DNA of 64,000 bases, taken from Pardosa pseudoannulata. Lineage: Eukaryota > Arthropoda > Arachnida > Araneae > Lycosidae. The stretch covers positions 172,229,922 through 172,293,921 of the forward strand of contig CM063505.1 of the NCBI GenBank assembly GCA_032207245.1. The letters run 5' to 3'. Shown here piece by piece: positions 1-11,599 of this stretch (positions are counted from its first letter, which is position 1; the number at the start of each line of letters is the position of its first letter). A program made the translations under genes and the position numbers. A model generated the notes under the pieces. It did not search any database. It had not been told where the DNA came from and saw only the letters and a program-made list of their open reading frames with translations.

Positions 1-835
1 ATAATAAATGTCCTTTACAAGTGCTTCCAAACACGCTGACCCAGACACATATACCCTGAGTATTTGACAAACTTCAAAAAACCATACTTTAAAATATTAT
101 GTGAAATGTTTTCAGACAGTCTCTCCTTTAACTAAAAGGAAGGGGAAGCATTTGCTATGTTCTAATTTTTCAGTTTATGCTTTTCTGTTAGTGTTAATAA
201 AATGTGTTTGTCATAAAAGTCGGAATCTTTCTGAGAAAGAACAATAGATACACTTGGCATTATTTTGTTTGCTGACTTTCGGTGTTTAACTCATGAGATT
301 CAATTCCACACACATAGGTACAGAAGAGGTTGCCTGTGTCTTGTCAGATATATATTATTAATGTTAGTTAACATTATGCAGCTGGCATGAATGCTTGGAT
401 CTATTTGGAATCAGCTTAAAGAAGTTTCCGGTCCTATTAACTGTTATGTAACAAAAAGGAGACCAAACAGTTTCTATCGGAATTGACAGCTAGTTTTAGA
501 TAGCTTGTGCATACTACAGTGCTAGAGAAATAATTCTGTGACAACTGTTGTTATATGAAATGTTCGAAGACACGGACACTGATTCCTCTGAACAATCTAC
601 GACGAAGATAAAATGTTTAAAATATAAATTGGAACATGATGTCGTAAATCGTTGTAAATTGCATTTATTGACAGAAAATCGTGAAAAACACTTGCAAGAT
701 TATTTTCTTTCTAGCACAGCACTGTGTACCACAAGTTGTCTTATTATTACCTTACTTACAATATCATACAATCCGAGAATGTGGGCCAGAGGCCACATGA
801 ATTTAAGCGAAGAAGTGCACCTTTCGTATAGAGGA
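1..835. other. No recognisable gene or element
   Basis: This is AT-rich sequence with no family I recognise. A 100-codon reading frame on the + strand at 548-850 starts with acidic and polar residues (MLYEMFEDTDTDSSEQ). It has no domain I know, and its 3' end runs into the dispersed repeat at 836, so I do not call it a gene. Confidence 0.4.
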
Positions 836-1040
836 GCACCGCTAGGGTAAAAGAACGTTTTTAGCTCGAGTGGGTCCTTATAATTTACAAGTATGGTCCA
901 AGCAGAAGAACATCCAGGCTTGGTGTGACACCTTAGAAGTGTCATTTGAAAATTTCGAGGACACTGCGACCACGAACCTATTTTGTCCCCTGTCCCCGTT
1001 AACGAAAGCGATGGATCTTAGGTAGGCTTTAGCCCCGATG
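836..1040 (+). repeat. Dispersed repeat, related to 19063-19265
   Basis: The stretch beginning GCTAGGGT-AAAGAACGT and continuing with the block TGGGTCCT..TAATTTA is found again in the same orientation near 19063. Both copies later share TTAAC.A..G followed by TTAGG..GGCTT. The second copy sits in material present in only one arm of the segmental duplication, which supports its being mobile. The class is unknown. No coding capacity was seen. Confidence 0.45.
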
Positions 1041-1062
1041 CCACAACCCACCAGTTATATCA

Positions 1063-1283
1063 AACCACGTCCCCCGTTTTTTTTTTTTATGGTTCGCAAA
1101 AGTCGAGGCCAAGAACCCAAGGGCTGGCCCTCTCGGCTAACTCAAGGAGACCACCTCTTCTTGAGAACCACGCCCCCCTCTTTTTTTTTTGTTTTCTTTT
1201 GTGTGGTTCGCGTTAGTAGAGACCAAGACCCGAAAGGCTGGCCCTCCCTGCTATCTCTAGGGGACCCTCCAATCTTGGGGACC
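1063..1283 (+). repeat. Two tandem ~110-bp units with poly-T tracts
   Basis: Unit 1 (about 1063-1168) and unit 2 (about 1169-1283) each start with ACCACG.CCCCC, run into a T tract, then carry GGTTCG....GT.GAG.CCAAGA and GGCTGGCCCTC, and end with GGGACC or GAGACC. A degenerate third start follows at 1284. The block is much richer in G and C than its surroundings. The + frame through it is only a by-product of the repeat. Confidence 0.6.
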
Positions 1284-1429
1284 ACAATTCCACATTTTCC
1301 TTTTGGATCTCAAGGTCCCTTTTTTGGTCATTTAGGAAGCTTTAGTGAGCTTTTTTCGAGCAGGACGAGTCACAGGGGTTCCGCAGGGTGGGCCAAAGTT
1401 ACGTCGCAATGACTTTTGAGTGATGGCCC

Positions 1430-1815
1430 CCAGGATTACGATCGTCACGTCTCAAAATTTCCTGCTCTCTTTTTTGGCTCTCTCGGTCTCCCGTCTCTTT
1501 TGGTGCAACGAGCAAAATTCCCTCTTGTTATTTTCAATTTCGGCTCGAGTGGTTCGCTCCACACTCACTAATTCCGAATCAAGAGGTCCGCTAAGCATAG
1601 AGTAAGTATTCCAAATTATCTCTTCCGTAGTGCTCGTCTTCTGCGTTCGCTAGTGGATTGCGCCAGCGACCGGACGCGCGCGTTCCGGGTTCTTCAAAGG
1701 GTTTAGTGCAAGTCGGGTAGCTTAATACTCGAGATTTTTCCACCGCCGCCGGGATATGCCTGGAGGGCCTCACGGCCATATGGGCCCAGTTTGGCGCTTG
1801 ATTGTCTTTGCCGAC
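1430..1815. repeat. Dispersed GC-richer repeat, copy 1 (copy 2 at 31745)
   Basis: Collinear blocks are shared with 31745-32120: CAAAATTTCCTGCTC, then GTGCAACGAGCAAAATTC, then CACTCACTAATTCCG, then ATTCGCTAG-like sequence, then ATATGGGCCC and GCCTGATTGTCTT-like sequence. The intervals between blocks are similar in both copies, so this is one family and not chance. Copy 2 has a 108-codon open frame on the minus strand; the matching frame here is broken. The family is unidentified. Confidence 0.6.
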
Positions 1816-1879
1816 TGAGTTACCACGACTCTGTTGCCTTGTAAACATATTTACAAATATTAGTTATTATTACATTTGT

Positions 1880-1945
1880 CTATATGTGCATGGTCATGTA
1901 TACATACATACACACATATATGTGTGTATGAGTGTACACGTATAT
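1880..1945. repeat. Imperfect TATG/CACA microsatellite
   Basis: This is a simple alternating purine-pyrimidine tract of CATGTATA, CATACA and TGTGTATG units. No other content is visible. Confidence 0.7.
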
Positions 1946-1999
1946 ACGTTATTTAAAAAATGTATCCGTTTCAGTAGCAATACTAAAATAACTTTTAAT

Positions 2000-3395
2000 G
2001 TGAGATAAAATGTTTATTTTCATGATTAACGTGATTATTACACTTTCATCAAAATCTTTGATGAAATTGTTTTCTAAACAAGGTTTTTTTATGGGGAGAT
2101 ATCAGACAAACATTAGCTAAATTATTATTCTTGGAATTTCATTATCTTTTCATACAACATAGAAGCTGATAATAAGCGTAAGTTTGCTTACTTTGTTGCA
2201 AGACAATCACCATTGTGATGTTTTTTCTTTTTGTATTCATTTCACGTAAATATACCTTAAATTAAAGCAGAATCAATTACTAGTTGAATTTTTGCAAAAC
2301 CATGAGAGTAGAATGCAGGAAGTTATCTCGTTTGTTTATTTTCTTAGGTTCTCCAACTATTTATTATTTATTCCCGAAAATATAATTCGCAAAATATAAC
2401 TGGTGCATATTGAAAAAGAAAAAATAATTTTCTGGTGTGAATTAAAACTGCACAATTTCTGCGTTAATATCTTTTGAAAATAAGATGCTGAAACACTCAA
2501 TCTTATTATTTATTGATTGATTTGCATAAATCAGTATCAAACATATTTAAAATTTTACATAATATGATCAATATTTCATTACAACATGTCATTACATTTT
2601 AAGTAATTGACTTAAAATGCTACAAAACAGCTATAACTTCATAGTAAAAATCTAATTAGTTCTTTTGATTTCTAATACATGTATGAATCTGTTATTAGAC
2701 TTACCTAAGTTTTAATATTGAAACCTACAGTAATATATTTTTAGTTAAGACTGATTTCAAACCTAAAGATAGTACATACACAAACATATTTCTTGGAACA
2801 TATTGCTTGTTATCTTGGAATATTTTTCTAGATGAAAAATATTCCAAGATGACAAGCATGGTAAATTGAGTTTCATATATATATATCCTTGGTTTGATTT
2901 ATAAAACCGGATTTACTCCTTTCAAGGTCCTTCGAAAGATTATTTCCCAAATACATGATATTACAATATATACATGAGAGAAGCTTAAAACCCAATATAG
3001 ACCATCTAATATTCCATACAGCATTAGCTCTTTAGCTAGTACGCAGATATTCCTCAAGAAAAAAAAGGTCCTCCTGCTAACTTCGAGGTAAAAAAAAGTG
3101 TGGTTCTGTATGATGAAAGCTCAGCCAGTATTGGCAAATTTACCTTACTTGGCAAATTTAGTTTTCAATTATTGACCATGTAGAAAATATAACACAAAAG
3201 CACAAGAAAAGAAGACTCGCTACGTGTAGGCAGAATGGGATCTACCCTTGTCCTTTGCAAGATGTTTCTCATCTTTCCGTGGTAAATAATCGCCATTAAA
3301 TTGAATATTCTCTATGATCGCAAATGGTTCCATGGGAAGCCGGTATATGGAAACATAAAATTTGGCAGTATAAAGTATATTTCATAAAGTGCTAT
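2000..3395. other. AT-rich, no gene; one 24-bp hairpin at 2805-2857
   Basis: I see no coding or element structure apart from an inverted repeat at 2805-2857. Its arms are about 24 bp with one mismatch, GCTTGTTATCTTGGAATATT and its complement, around a TAGAT loop. It could be the remnant of a small foldback element. Confidence 0.5.
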
Positions 3396-3397
3396 TA

Positions 3398-3978
3398 CAC
3401 TCAAGAGCTAAAACATTATGACCACCCCTACATTTTGCAATGAACTCGCCTCGATGACGTGGAAGGCACGTGATCAGATGGAAGTAGTATTTAACTGCTG
3501 CTGGAGAGTCTGAAGAATCATTATTTCACTTACTTCTGTGTGCGATGGGATAGGCTGCGGATCTAAGCGATTTTGATAGAGGGCAGATTGTAATGGCTCG
3601 AAGGCTCGGAACAAGTATTTCCGAGACTGCACGACACATGGGTTGTTCGCGATCTACAGTTGTTAGTACTTATGCAAAGTGGATGATTGACGGTGAAACC
3701 AGTAGTATATGACATGGTGTTGGACGTCCACACGCTATCAAAGAAAAAGGTCGTCGGAGATTGTCTCGCATGGTGAAGAAAAACCGGAGCCAGACAGTGG
3801 CTCAGCTGACAACCCAATACAATGCAGGGCCAAGTAGAATAGTATCGAAGCACACTGTTCAGGGGACACTGTTGGATATGGGGTTACTTAGCAAACGTCC
3901 CACTCGTGTGCTTGTGCTGACCAAGCGTCACCGCCAACTGCGCCTAAGCTGGACCCGGGAACATCGCGACTGTGGATA
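3398..3978 (+). mobile_element. DD36E Tc1-like element, 5' half only (copy 1)
   Basis: The left end CACTCAAGAGCTAAAACATT, preceded by TA, matches the terminal repeat of the full copy at 41575-42783. Similarity runs collinearly through the leader and the DNA-binding half of the transposase. It stops abruptly near 3978, just after the codons for R-E-H-R-D. The catalytic half and right terminus are absent. Confidence 0.85.
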
Positions 3979-3979
3979 A
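3545..3979 (+). pseudogene. Tc1-like transposase N-terminal half, broken
   Basis: Reading from the ATG at 3545 gives [21 protein letters not shown], then [20 protein letters not shown], a helix-turn-helix typical of Tc1 paired-like DNA-binding domains. There is a second in-frame stop near 3710, then HGVGRPHAIKEKG with the GRP linker that joins the two binding subdomains. The second subdomain follows (RLSRMVKKNRSQTVAQLTTQ). The frame ends after WTREHRDCG, before any DDE catalytic residue. Compared with copy 2 it keeps 8 bp (in the GCTCGGAAC stretch) that copy 2 has lost. Two stops and the missing C-terminal half make this a dead fragment. Confidence 0.85.
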
Positions 3980-5735
3980 GTAAAGGATAGGATCAGTGGA
4001 TAATTAAACACAAGAAACCGTGAAGAATTCAAAACAGACATAATGGCCTACGAAAAGGTTAAACCTTTGTACAGTTATATTGATATACTACCTTAACAAA
4101 TATTGATTACTCTAGTGATTTGATTTGGAGCACAACGGTGTGAATTTTATGAACAAGGCACGTTGTGCTCATTGCTTCATAAGGTTTCCAACTAACTCTA
4201 TCATTTCTGTTGGTAGTAAAATAAGATGTAGTTTAATTCTCGTTATTAAATCCACATGATTTGTAGTATAGTTACTAAATTTTGAACGGACATCCTTTAA
4301 TACCACCAGACGGCCCCTTACAATATTACTATCTCTGCCATCCAATCACATGATATGACAGTATAACAGATATCAACATTGCCGATCGATGACAGATAGC
4401 ATTATTGTTACATCTTGTCTTACAGAAAAAATAGGTGAACTGATTCATAATTTAGCTACAAGAATTTTATTTGAAGATAGGTTTTTACAAAAGTGTTGTG
4501 AAATGTTATTTTTTGCATTAAAATATAAATAAAAAGATTCTATTTCAAAGCGTAGTATAATAAATTTATGCCAAATCAACTACTGAAATGAAAGTTTAGG
4601 TGCTACATTGTGTTCTCATCGTCAAATTTTGGTGTTCCTATTCTGAAAACCCTTCTGCAAAGTCTATTTTGTACTTTTAGTTTTATGAAAACATCATCTG
4701 ATTATTATTTACATTTTACACATTTGCCTAAATATAAACTAACTACTAACCATTTTCCTGAAGCTTGAGTGAATTACACTTTTAAAAAGGTAAAAAAGTT
4801 GACCTAGTCTTACCTTACATAAATGATATATTTTTTACCTTTAAAATCAATTCAGTGCTCGAAAAAACTCCAGAACATTAAATAACATAGTATAAAATTT
4901 GATATCTCATGAAATATATGTCCTAAAAATAGAAAATAAATAACTTTTCTATTTATTCACCAATACCACTTTAACACCTTTCTTTTCTTCGTTCGGATCC
5001 ACTTATTTATCTTAAATCATTTTATTTTCGCGAAGTATCCCACGTTAAATTATGTCCGAAGTCTTTGACCGTTTTCCCTGAGAGAACTTTCACCTTTGAT
5101 AACCGGATGCGAGAAAGTTAAATTCTTCTTTCGCCTCCAGAAATTGTGGGTTGTGAAAGTAGGCGATCACACGTTAAACTTAAACAACAAATTTTCTCTG
5201 CAAGGTAGGATCTAATATCCAATGGAAAAATAATAAATCTGATGTGGGCACCACATGACTTCCTTGTACAATTTGTTAATTTTGATTTTGCATTCTAATT
5301 GTAATTTATTTTTCATAATGCGTCATCAGAAATATCATTTGCCCATTTCTTTAAAGGTTTAATGTCACTTTTTCTCAACGTCACTTTTTCATTCTTTTAA
5401 AGGTTTGTTTTTACTCAACGCAACAGTGTTGTAAGAATAGAGCTCAATTACTGCTATCTGGATACCAATGGCAACATTAATATCCATTATACTGGGATTT
5501 TTCTCCTTATACAAGTACTTCATTGAAAACCTAATTTTTTCCCTATCAAATTATTTCTTTTACTCCGTTCCAAGAAGTAACAAAATATTATATGCAAATA
5601 TCAGATTTTTATTTTTGTTTTTATTTGTTTATTTAAAAATAGAATTAAAAGTTACTGTTTCATCTCCATGGCAATGCGCCTATATCTTTCAATTGTATTA
5701 TTGCAGACAAGTAGCTTTAATGTGAGTCATTACAA
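3980..5735. other. AT-rich, no recognisable gene
   Basis: No domain, terminal repeat or splice-delimited exon is convincing here. The 85-codon hydrophobic frame at 5468-5725 is T-rich sequence translated and has no family resemblance. Confidence 0.45.
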
Positions 5736-5737
5736 GA

Positions 5738-6328
5738 ATGCAAAAAGAATGCAAAAACATGAATAACCGAACAATTAATATAATTTGGATCAAAGCTCAT
5801 ACGGATTATACCAGGAATGAATATGCAGATATTTTAGCAAAGAACGCCACTAAATCAATAAATTACAAACCAATACAGCTCCCGGGATCAATACTTAAAA
5901 AATATATGAAAGAAAACATAAATAAATATTTCCAAGATTATTGGGAGAATAGTGTAAAAGGAAGAGCAACCTATACTATAATGTCAAAAGTAGAACAAAA
6001 GTTAAAATTCGAAAATAACATATTAAACTATTTCATAACCGGTCATGGAGGTTTCCCAACCTACTTGTATAGAATTGGAAAACTAGATTCACCAAATTTT
6101 AAATGTGGAATGATAGGCAACCCTCAGCTTTACATGCAATTAAAATGTAATATCGTTCCGATTTTTATTAAAAAATACAAAAACGAAACACAGATCGAAT
6201 ATTTTAAAAGAATAGATAATAATCGCAATCATATTAAAAAGTTAAAGAAAATTTATAATATATTAAATTCAAATTACTCTTTTATACAAATTAAATTTTT
6301 AAATTTTAAAATTAATGAAAATATTTAA
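5738..6328 (+). pseudogene. 3' end of non-LTR retrotransposon ORF2 (RNase H and tail)
   Basis: The protein opens with IIWIKAHTDYTRNEYADILA, the C-terminal part of an RNase H domain: the 'W-I-K-A-H' strand, then 'N-E-x-A-D'. After about 60 residues it reads FITGHGGFPTYLYRIGKLDS, a motif of the ORF2 tail in Jockey/R1-like clades, followed by a zinc-knuckle position. In intact relatives the knuckle is C-x-C...H...C. Here the first Cys is Phe (NFKC) and the His is Leu (NPQLYMQLKC), so the knuckle is destroyed. Reverse transcriptase and endonuclease are absent: the copy is 5'-truncated, as usual for LINE insertions. The frame itself is open for 196 codons. Confidence 0.8.
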
Positions 6329-7053
6329 TAAAAATAGTGAAAGGGATAAAAAAAAAGTTTTTTATTTTAAGTCAATAATTCAGTGTATAATATTAAAATG
6401 AATAATGTCGAAAGGTTCTCCCCACCCACTTAGGCTTTTGCATCCATAAAATCTTCAGTTGGATGTGGATTTGGGTCATCTAAGTCTTAATAAAGATAGA
6501 CTTTATTAATAATTTAAGGAATATTTTTTATTCCAAATATGGCATAACTTTTTTATTGTACACAGAATCAAAATCGTACTATCACCCTTTAAAAAAATGG
6601 AAGCATCAAAAACATATTTCTCATAAAATTACTTTGCAGAGTCTGGCAGTTTTTGAAAAAGAAATATATCTTTTAGCTTCATAATATGTGTGTATTTTTT
6701 TAAAAATAAACTGCATTAAAAATATCAGCTGAGTTTCAGAGTTATGATTAAAAGCATTAAACCCCTTTTGTGATTTTTATGTTTGGTAATGGACTTATAA
6801 TGTGTACAACATACACTGGTATGCAAAACTTAAGCAACAGGTGGGGTTTTTTTGTCATAACTCTACGAGAATCCATCTGAGAGACATGAAATTCAGAAAT
6901 GAGGGAGAACGTAAAGGATGAAGAAAGCATCTGTGGTGAAAAAGGGATACAATGCATACAGTATGGAATCAAACAAAAACAAGCTTTATTGAAAGCATAG
7001 TATCGTGATTCCTGATTGTCTATCCAAGAGGAAGAACAACAAGCAGATGTTCC

Positions 7054-7385
7054 TTAATATTGGATATGCCCTCCCCAAACTGCAATGGTTGCTTCGCATC
7101 GTCTCCGCATACTCAGAACCAGCTGGTCCAACATTTCCTGCAGTAGAACTACCCATTCCGCAATCAGCATCTGTTTGAGTTGTTGGTGTTCTCCGGAGGA
7201 TGTAAGCGTGCTGCAATGCGTCTTTCCAAAGCATCCCACACATGTTAGATGGGATTTAAGTCATTGAAGTACGCTGGCCGATCCATTCGAGTGATATCTT
7301 TACTTTCCAGTAGTTCCTCAACAGCAAGAGTCCTATGTCCCAGTGCATCAGAGATAAGGCTTGTTTTTAGCTGTGTTGTAATGTA
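7054..7385 (-). pseudogene. Tc1-like transposase C-terminal fragment
   Basis: Read on the minus strand it gives SLISDALGHRTLAVEELLES, then DITRMDRPAYFNDLNPI-stop-HVWDALERRIAAR. After a frameshift near 7195 it reads HQQLKQMLIAEW, ending QLVLSMRRRCEATIAVWGGH before the stop at 7054. The S-P-D-L-N-P-I-E-H-W signature that carries the third catalytic residue of Tc1/mariner transposases is recognisable, but it has N in place of S-P and a stop where Glu should be. The upstream catalytic aspartates and the DNA-binding half are missing. Confidence 0.85.
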
Positions 7386-7639
7386 CTTACAACACTAACA
7401 CCAGTGTTCATTTACAAAGGGGAAACACAGTAAAAATATAATACCTTATATTTAGATTAAGACATTTATTCTGTACACTATTTACAAATTGATATACTTG
7501 ATCACCATATAACATAACCAGCAATTATTTATGTTTTATATTCATATTTACACCATAATTATTACAATTCTCTTTAGTTATGCGTTATTCCTTAATCAAA
7601 ATATTGAATTACTAAATGAGACCTAAATAACCGTCATGA

Positions 7640-7990
7640 ATATGTTAAATCTGTTTTACCTCCAGTAAAGGCACAGGGGAGCAGGCAGGGGCTTTCCTCA
7701 TGCGGTGTGTCGGTCCGGTCGTACGGGCGCACGGGACGTCGGTGCTGGCGAGCAGGGCTTGGGATTTCGATGTCCAGCTACTCTTGAATCCCGACTTCGA
7801 CTCATTTTTCCTAACTCTCTTTCCCAACTCCTCACCTCGGTTTTAACTCCCCCTTTTTCTTCTTTTCCAATCGCTTGTTGGTGAAAATTTTTCCGCATCT
7901 TCACCCTTCGGAAGTACAGGCAGGTCAATAAAATAGCCCCGTTTGTGCAAGCTGACATTATGTTTAACCCCTGCCCCCATAACTCACGGT
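7640..7990. other. GC-rich block inside the Tc1-like element
   Basis: About 350 bp with composition sharply unlike its surroundings, containing GTGTCGGTCCGGTCGTACGG and pyrimidine-rich stretches. It lies where the N-terminal transposase would be expected. A minus-strand frame of 86 codons is present but shows no known domain. It is most likely an insertion of another repeat. Confidence 0.4.
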
Positions 7991-8684
7991 TACATCTCTG
8001 TGCGAGCTTGACCGTTACGCTTGTGCCATTACGTGATCTATAGCTTCTCCGCAGGGGTCCCTAAAACTCAGTCAACAATTGCTTCTAAATTCTTCTTGGT
8101 AATTTCTCCCACAGCTGTGCATGCACGTGCTGATCATCGTGGGAAAGTACCTCGGTACAGGATGATTCCATACCTTATGCATAATATTACTTTTTCAGTG
8201 CCGATGCTTCCGTCATCCTTTACGTACATAATACTCCCCCTCATTTCTGCATTTCATGTCTCTCAGATGATTTCTCGTGTAGTTATGACAAAAAAAAACC
8301 CACCTGTTGCTTAATTTTTGCACACCAGTGTATATATGTATACGTGCCATCTTATTTTTCGGCAACTGTTAGCAAATTTATTTTGGCATTCATTTACAAA
8401 TAATCACAAATAGCTTTATTAAAAGTACAGAAATGTTTTTACGTTGCGATGAAAGTACAAAATCCCTTTTACTTTTTAAATATTAAAAAATGATAATAAG
8501 TTTTGATTAATGTTAAATTTAAATTTATTTTTTTCAGAATCTGACTTTTTTCCGGTTTGTTCAAGATTATCAAAAGTATTTGATAATTTCAACATTTTAG
8601 TGTAGACGTGTTTGAGTTGAGCCAGAGCGTTAATATACGTTATGTTGAAATTTTTCATTATACAGTGTTCAGATTGCAATCAAA

Positions 8685-9051
8685 AAAGGAGAGGTACAAC
8701 TAGATGTTACAATACACTGTTCTTCCGAATTTCTCTGGACAGCACTCGTCGGTCTCTATCTCCCAGTTTCGTTGGTCTGCCGACTCGGGGCACATTTCGA
8801 CAATCACCGCTCACCTTCCATTGTCGATTTTGGGTACTTCAGATCGTTAGACATGTCCCTTAAGGATCGGCCACATTTGTGATACCCGATAATTATACCT
8901 TTCTCGAAATCAGAAAGCTCCGAACTGCGCGGCATCTTGCATGCCGATGCTGTTTCCTACACGATGTATACCAGCGGAGGCCGTGGCGTAACCTCAGGAC
9001 TGCAGATATCGTCATTTGCATAGGTGTCCAAATACTTATTGGTAGACAGTG
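8685..9051 (-). mobile_element. Fragment of a second Tc1-like family, 5' end
   Basis: Read on the minus strand, the end is TA|CACTGTCTACCAATAAGTAT followed by TTGGACACC, a typical Tc1-type terminus with its TA. The leader and the start of a transposase follow. Similarity to a transposase ends near 8690 and no second terminus is seen. Its terminal sequence differs from the elements at 6814, 41575 and 60373, so this is a separate family. Confidence 0.75.
8690..8935 (-). pseudogene. Tc1-like transposase N-terminal fragment
   Basis: The start at 8935 (minus) gives MPRSSELSDFEKGIIIGYHK and then CGRSLRDMSNDLKYPKST, the first helix-turn-helix of a Tc1-type DNA-binding domain. The frame then shifts: other frames read SGDCRNAPRSGRPTK (the G-R-P linker), then GDRDRRVLSREIRKN. 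So three pieces of one domain are spread over shifted frames. The catalytic domain is missing. Confidence 0.8.
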
Positions 9052-9059
9052 TACTTTTA

Positions 9060-10194
9060 AATACATTTGGCTTTTCACATCACTTTAGCCAAACTTCTTG
9101 CAGTTTCAGAAAAACAAATATAAAAAGGATAGCTAATGAGCCTTTAGAGAACTATTGTAAAAGAATTGACAACAGTCGTTAAGATCTAAGAAACTTCACT
9201 TTATTTATAATAAATTTGATTCCCGATTTTCATTTATTTTTTCTCTTTTCTGATCTAATTATTTTTTTATTTTAATTTTGAAAAACTTATTTATTTATTA
9301 CTTTGTTTTGTAAATAAAACTTCTTTGTGTCAAAGAAAGGTTTTTGTGAAATGTTATGTTAAAGAACTTTTGTGTTAATGTAGGTTGAATTATTCTCTAA
9401 TAAAGTATTGTGGATGTAGTTTTTCCTAAGTGGATGTAGTTTACCTTGGCTGCTAAATCCTTGTGGTTGGCGAGCGTGGATCACTTCAGTCCTAAATACG
9501 TTAAACAAAATTATTAATTTTTTAAATCATATAGAAATTTAAGACTTATCTTACTTACAGAAGTCATTTTCAGGACCAGAAGCAAAATCAAACTTACCAG
9601 CCGACATCCAACGAATTACATACCTCTGTAATTACATATCCCTTTAAACATTCAAAAATAGCTCCGAAATATCATTTAAACCAATCAGATAAAAAAAATA
9701 ACGTGAAAAAATTCATCTAAACCAATCAGAATCATGTTTGGGTTTCCAACATTAAACCTAGATACTTAATCATTAAAATACAGACGTTGCCATAAATAAG
9801 ACACCATCACCCAGCTTGGCGATCAACAGCGATCAAAACTTGGCGAGAATCCAGGGGCACCCTCAAATATAGGCTAACCAGCAAAATACTCCAAATTGTA
9901 AATGGGTGGAATTCCTGAATATTTTCCTCAATCTACATGCTAATTTATCAGATTACACAAAAAATTAAAGGAAAGTTAAACACCTATGAGTTATAAAATA
10001 ATTGACGATAGTAAAAAATTAATAGATATAGTTAAAAAATTTATAATACCCTAAACGGAGAGTTTTCATTTATACAATTTAAATTCTGAATTCTTAATTT
10101 TATTGAACATTTATAACTGAACATGTTGCGATATAGGAAATCAATAGGGTGAATAAAATGTATATAGCATTTTATGAATAATAAATTAATAAAG

Positions 10195-10195
<1 letters not shown>
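9060..10195. other. AT-rich, no recognisable gene
   Basis: No coding pattern or bounded element was seen. The short phrase AAACCAATCAGA occurs twice (about 9679 and 9718), which could be a small local duplication. Confidence 0.4.
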
Positions 10196-10446
<251 letters not shown>

Positions 10447-10449
10447 TTT

Positions 10450-11595
10450 TCATCATTGTCTGACAGATAAATAAAATGTGAATTTATGTGAAATATATGA
10501 TTAAATAGTGTAATTTCAAAAAAAATTAAATATGTAAAAGACAAGTTTATAAAGGTAACATAAATTACATATAACAAATCATGTGAATATATAAAATTAT
10601 GCAAATAGGAACAAATTTAAAATATATGTTTTAAAAATGTGGAAAAATTGTATTCCATGTTTGTAGAAAATACAATTTATTACCAATAAATTATATATTC
10701 TTTTGATTCGTTTTCACGTTTGATACGATATAATACATTTTAGAAAAAATTTTAACCCAGAGGTTGTTGTAATTTTTGTGATTTACTGTAGCCTGTTTTA
10801 AGAACCAAAAGAAAATGGGAAATTTTTTCGGTAATTTCATAACAACTATAGTTTATTGCAATATTTATCTAATTTAAAGGAAAGCCTTTAGGATATTTTT
10901 TCGAGCTGTTGTAATTTATTTCAATCTTGCATTCGTTCCAAAAACATAGGGGAAAATTATTGAGGCAATTTTGAAAATTATTTGGTATACATAAGCCCCT
11001 ACTTTATTATTGCCAATAAATTATAAATATGGAAATTACTGCGTAAAGTTTATTCAATATCCCAATATCTGATTATAATCTCAATTCCAAAATCCTACTA
11101 TTGTTGTATAATAAAAAAGCATACATGAACTATTTTCATAACTTTTCATAAAAAAATTTTATGATCTATTTATAAAATGCAATATAGAATAGATTTATTG
11201 CCTTTGAAATCTTAAAGGAATACCTCCATAGTTTATATAAAAATAGTGCAGAAATACTTCTATGCCCTTCAGATATTTTTCAAAAAAGTAATATATTTGC
11301 ATATTAAAGTTTAAATATTTTATCAGTTCAAACTTAATAAGGATTTTACAAATTTAATTTTACACAGACCGACAATTAAATTTTGACTACGTTCAGCGTA
11401 TTCGGAATCTAAATTAATAATAACTTAAAATTTTGTTATTGTAGAACGAAGCAAATATAAATGTTAATCTTTACAGAAATATATTTTTATCCACTATGTG
11501 TTTGATTTATTTTGAGTATAGCTTGATTGCTTCCTAGAATATGATTATAATTTAAATTAGTGTTACACAATTTGAAGAAGAAAAATTTTATATAA
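10450..11595. other. AT-rich, no recognisable gene
   Basis: The sequence is A/T-dominated with no domain, terminal repeat or strong splice pattern that I can support. Confidence 0.4.
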
Positions 11596-11599
11596 AATA

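Larger units (their letters stand above)
6814..8330 (-). mobile_element. Tc1-like element with ~165-bp terminal inverted repeats
   Basis: The left end is TA|CACTGGTATGCAAAACTT and the right end, read inward on the other strand, is CACTGGTGTGCAAAAATT|TA. The arms continue to match for about 165 bp (6814-6975 against 8163-8330), including CATAACT.CACGAGA and GAGAGACATGAAAT. TA target bases are at 6812-6813 and 8331-8332. The transposase remnant lies on the minus strand near the left arm. The middle (about 7386-8160) is not transposase and includes a GC-rich block, so the element has been rearranged or has taken an insertion. Confidence 0.85.

Noticed and set aside
548..850. 100-codon frame with acidic N-terminus
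   Set aside because: No family resemblance, and its end overlaps a dispersed repeat.
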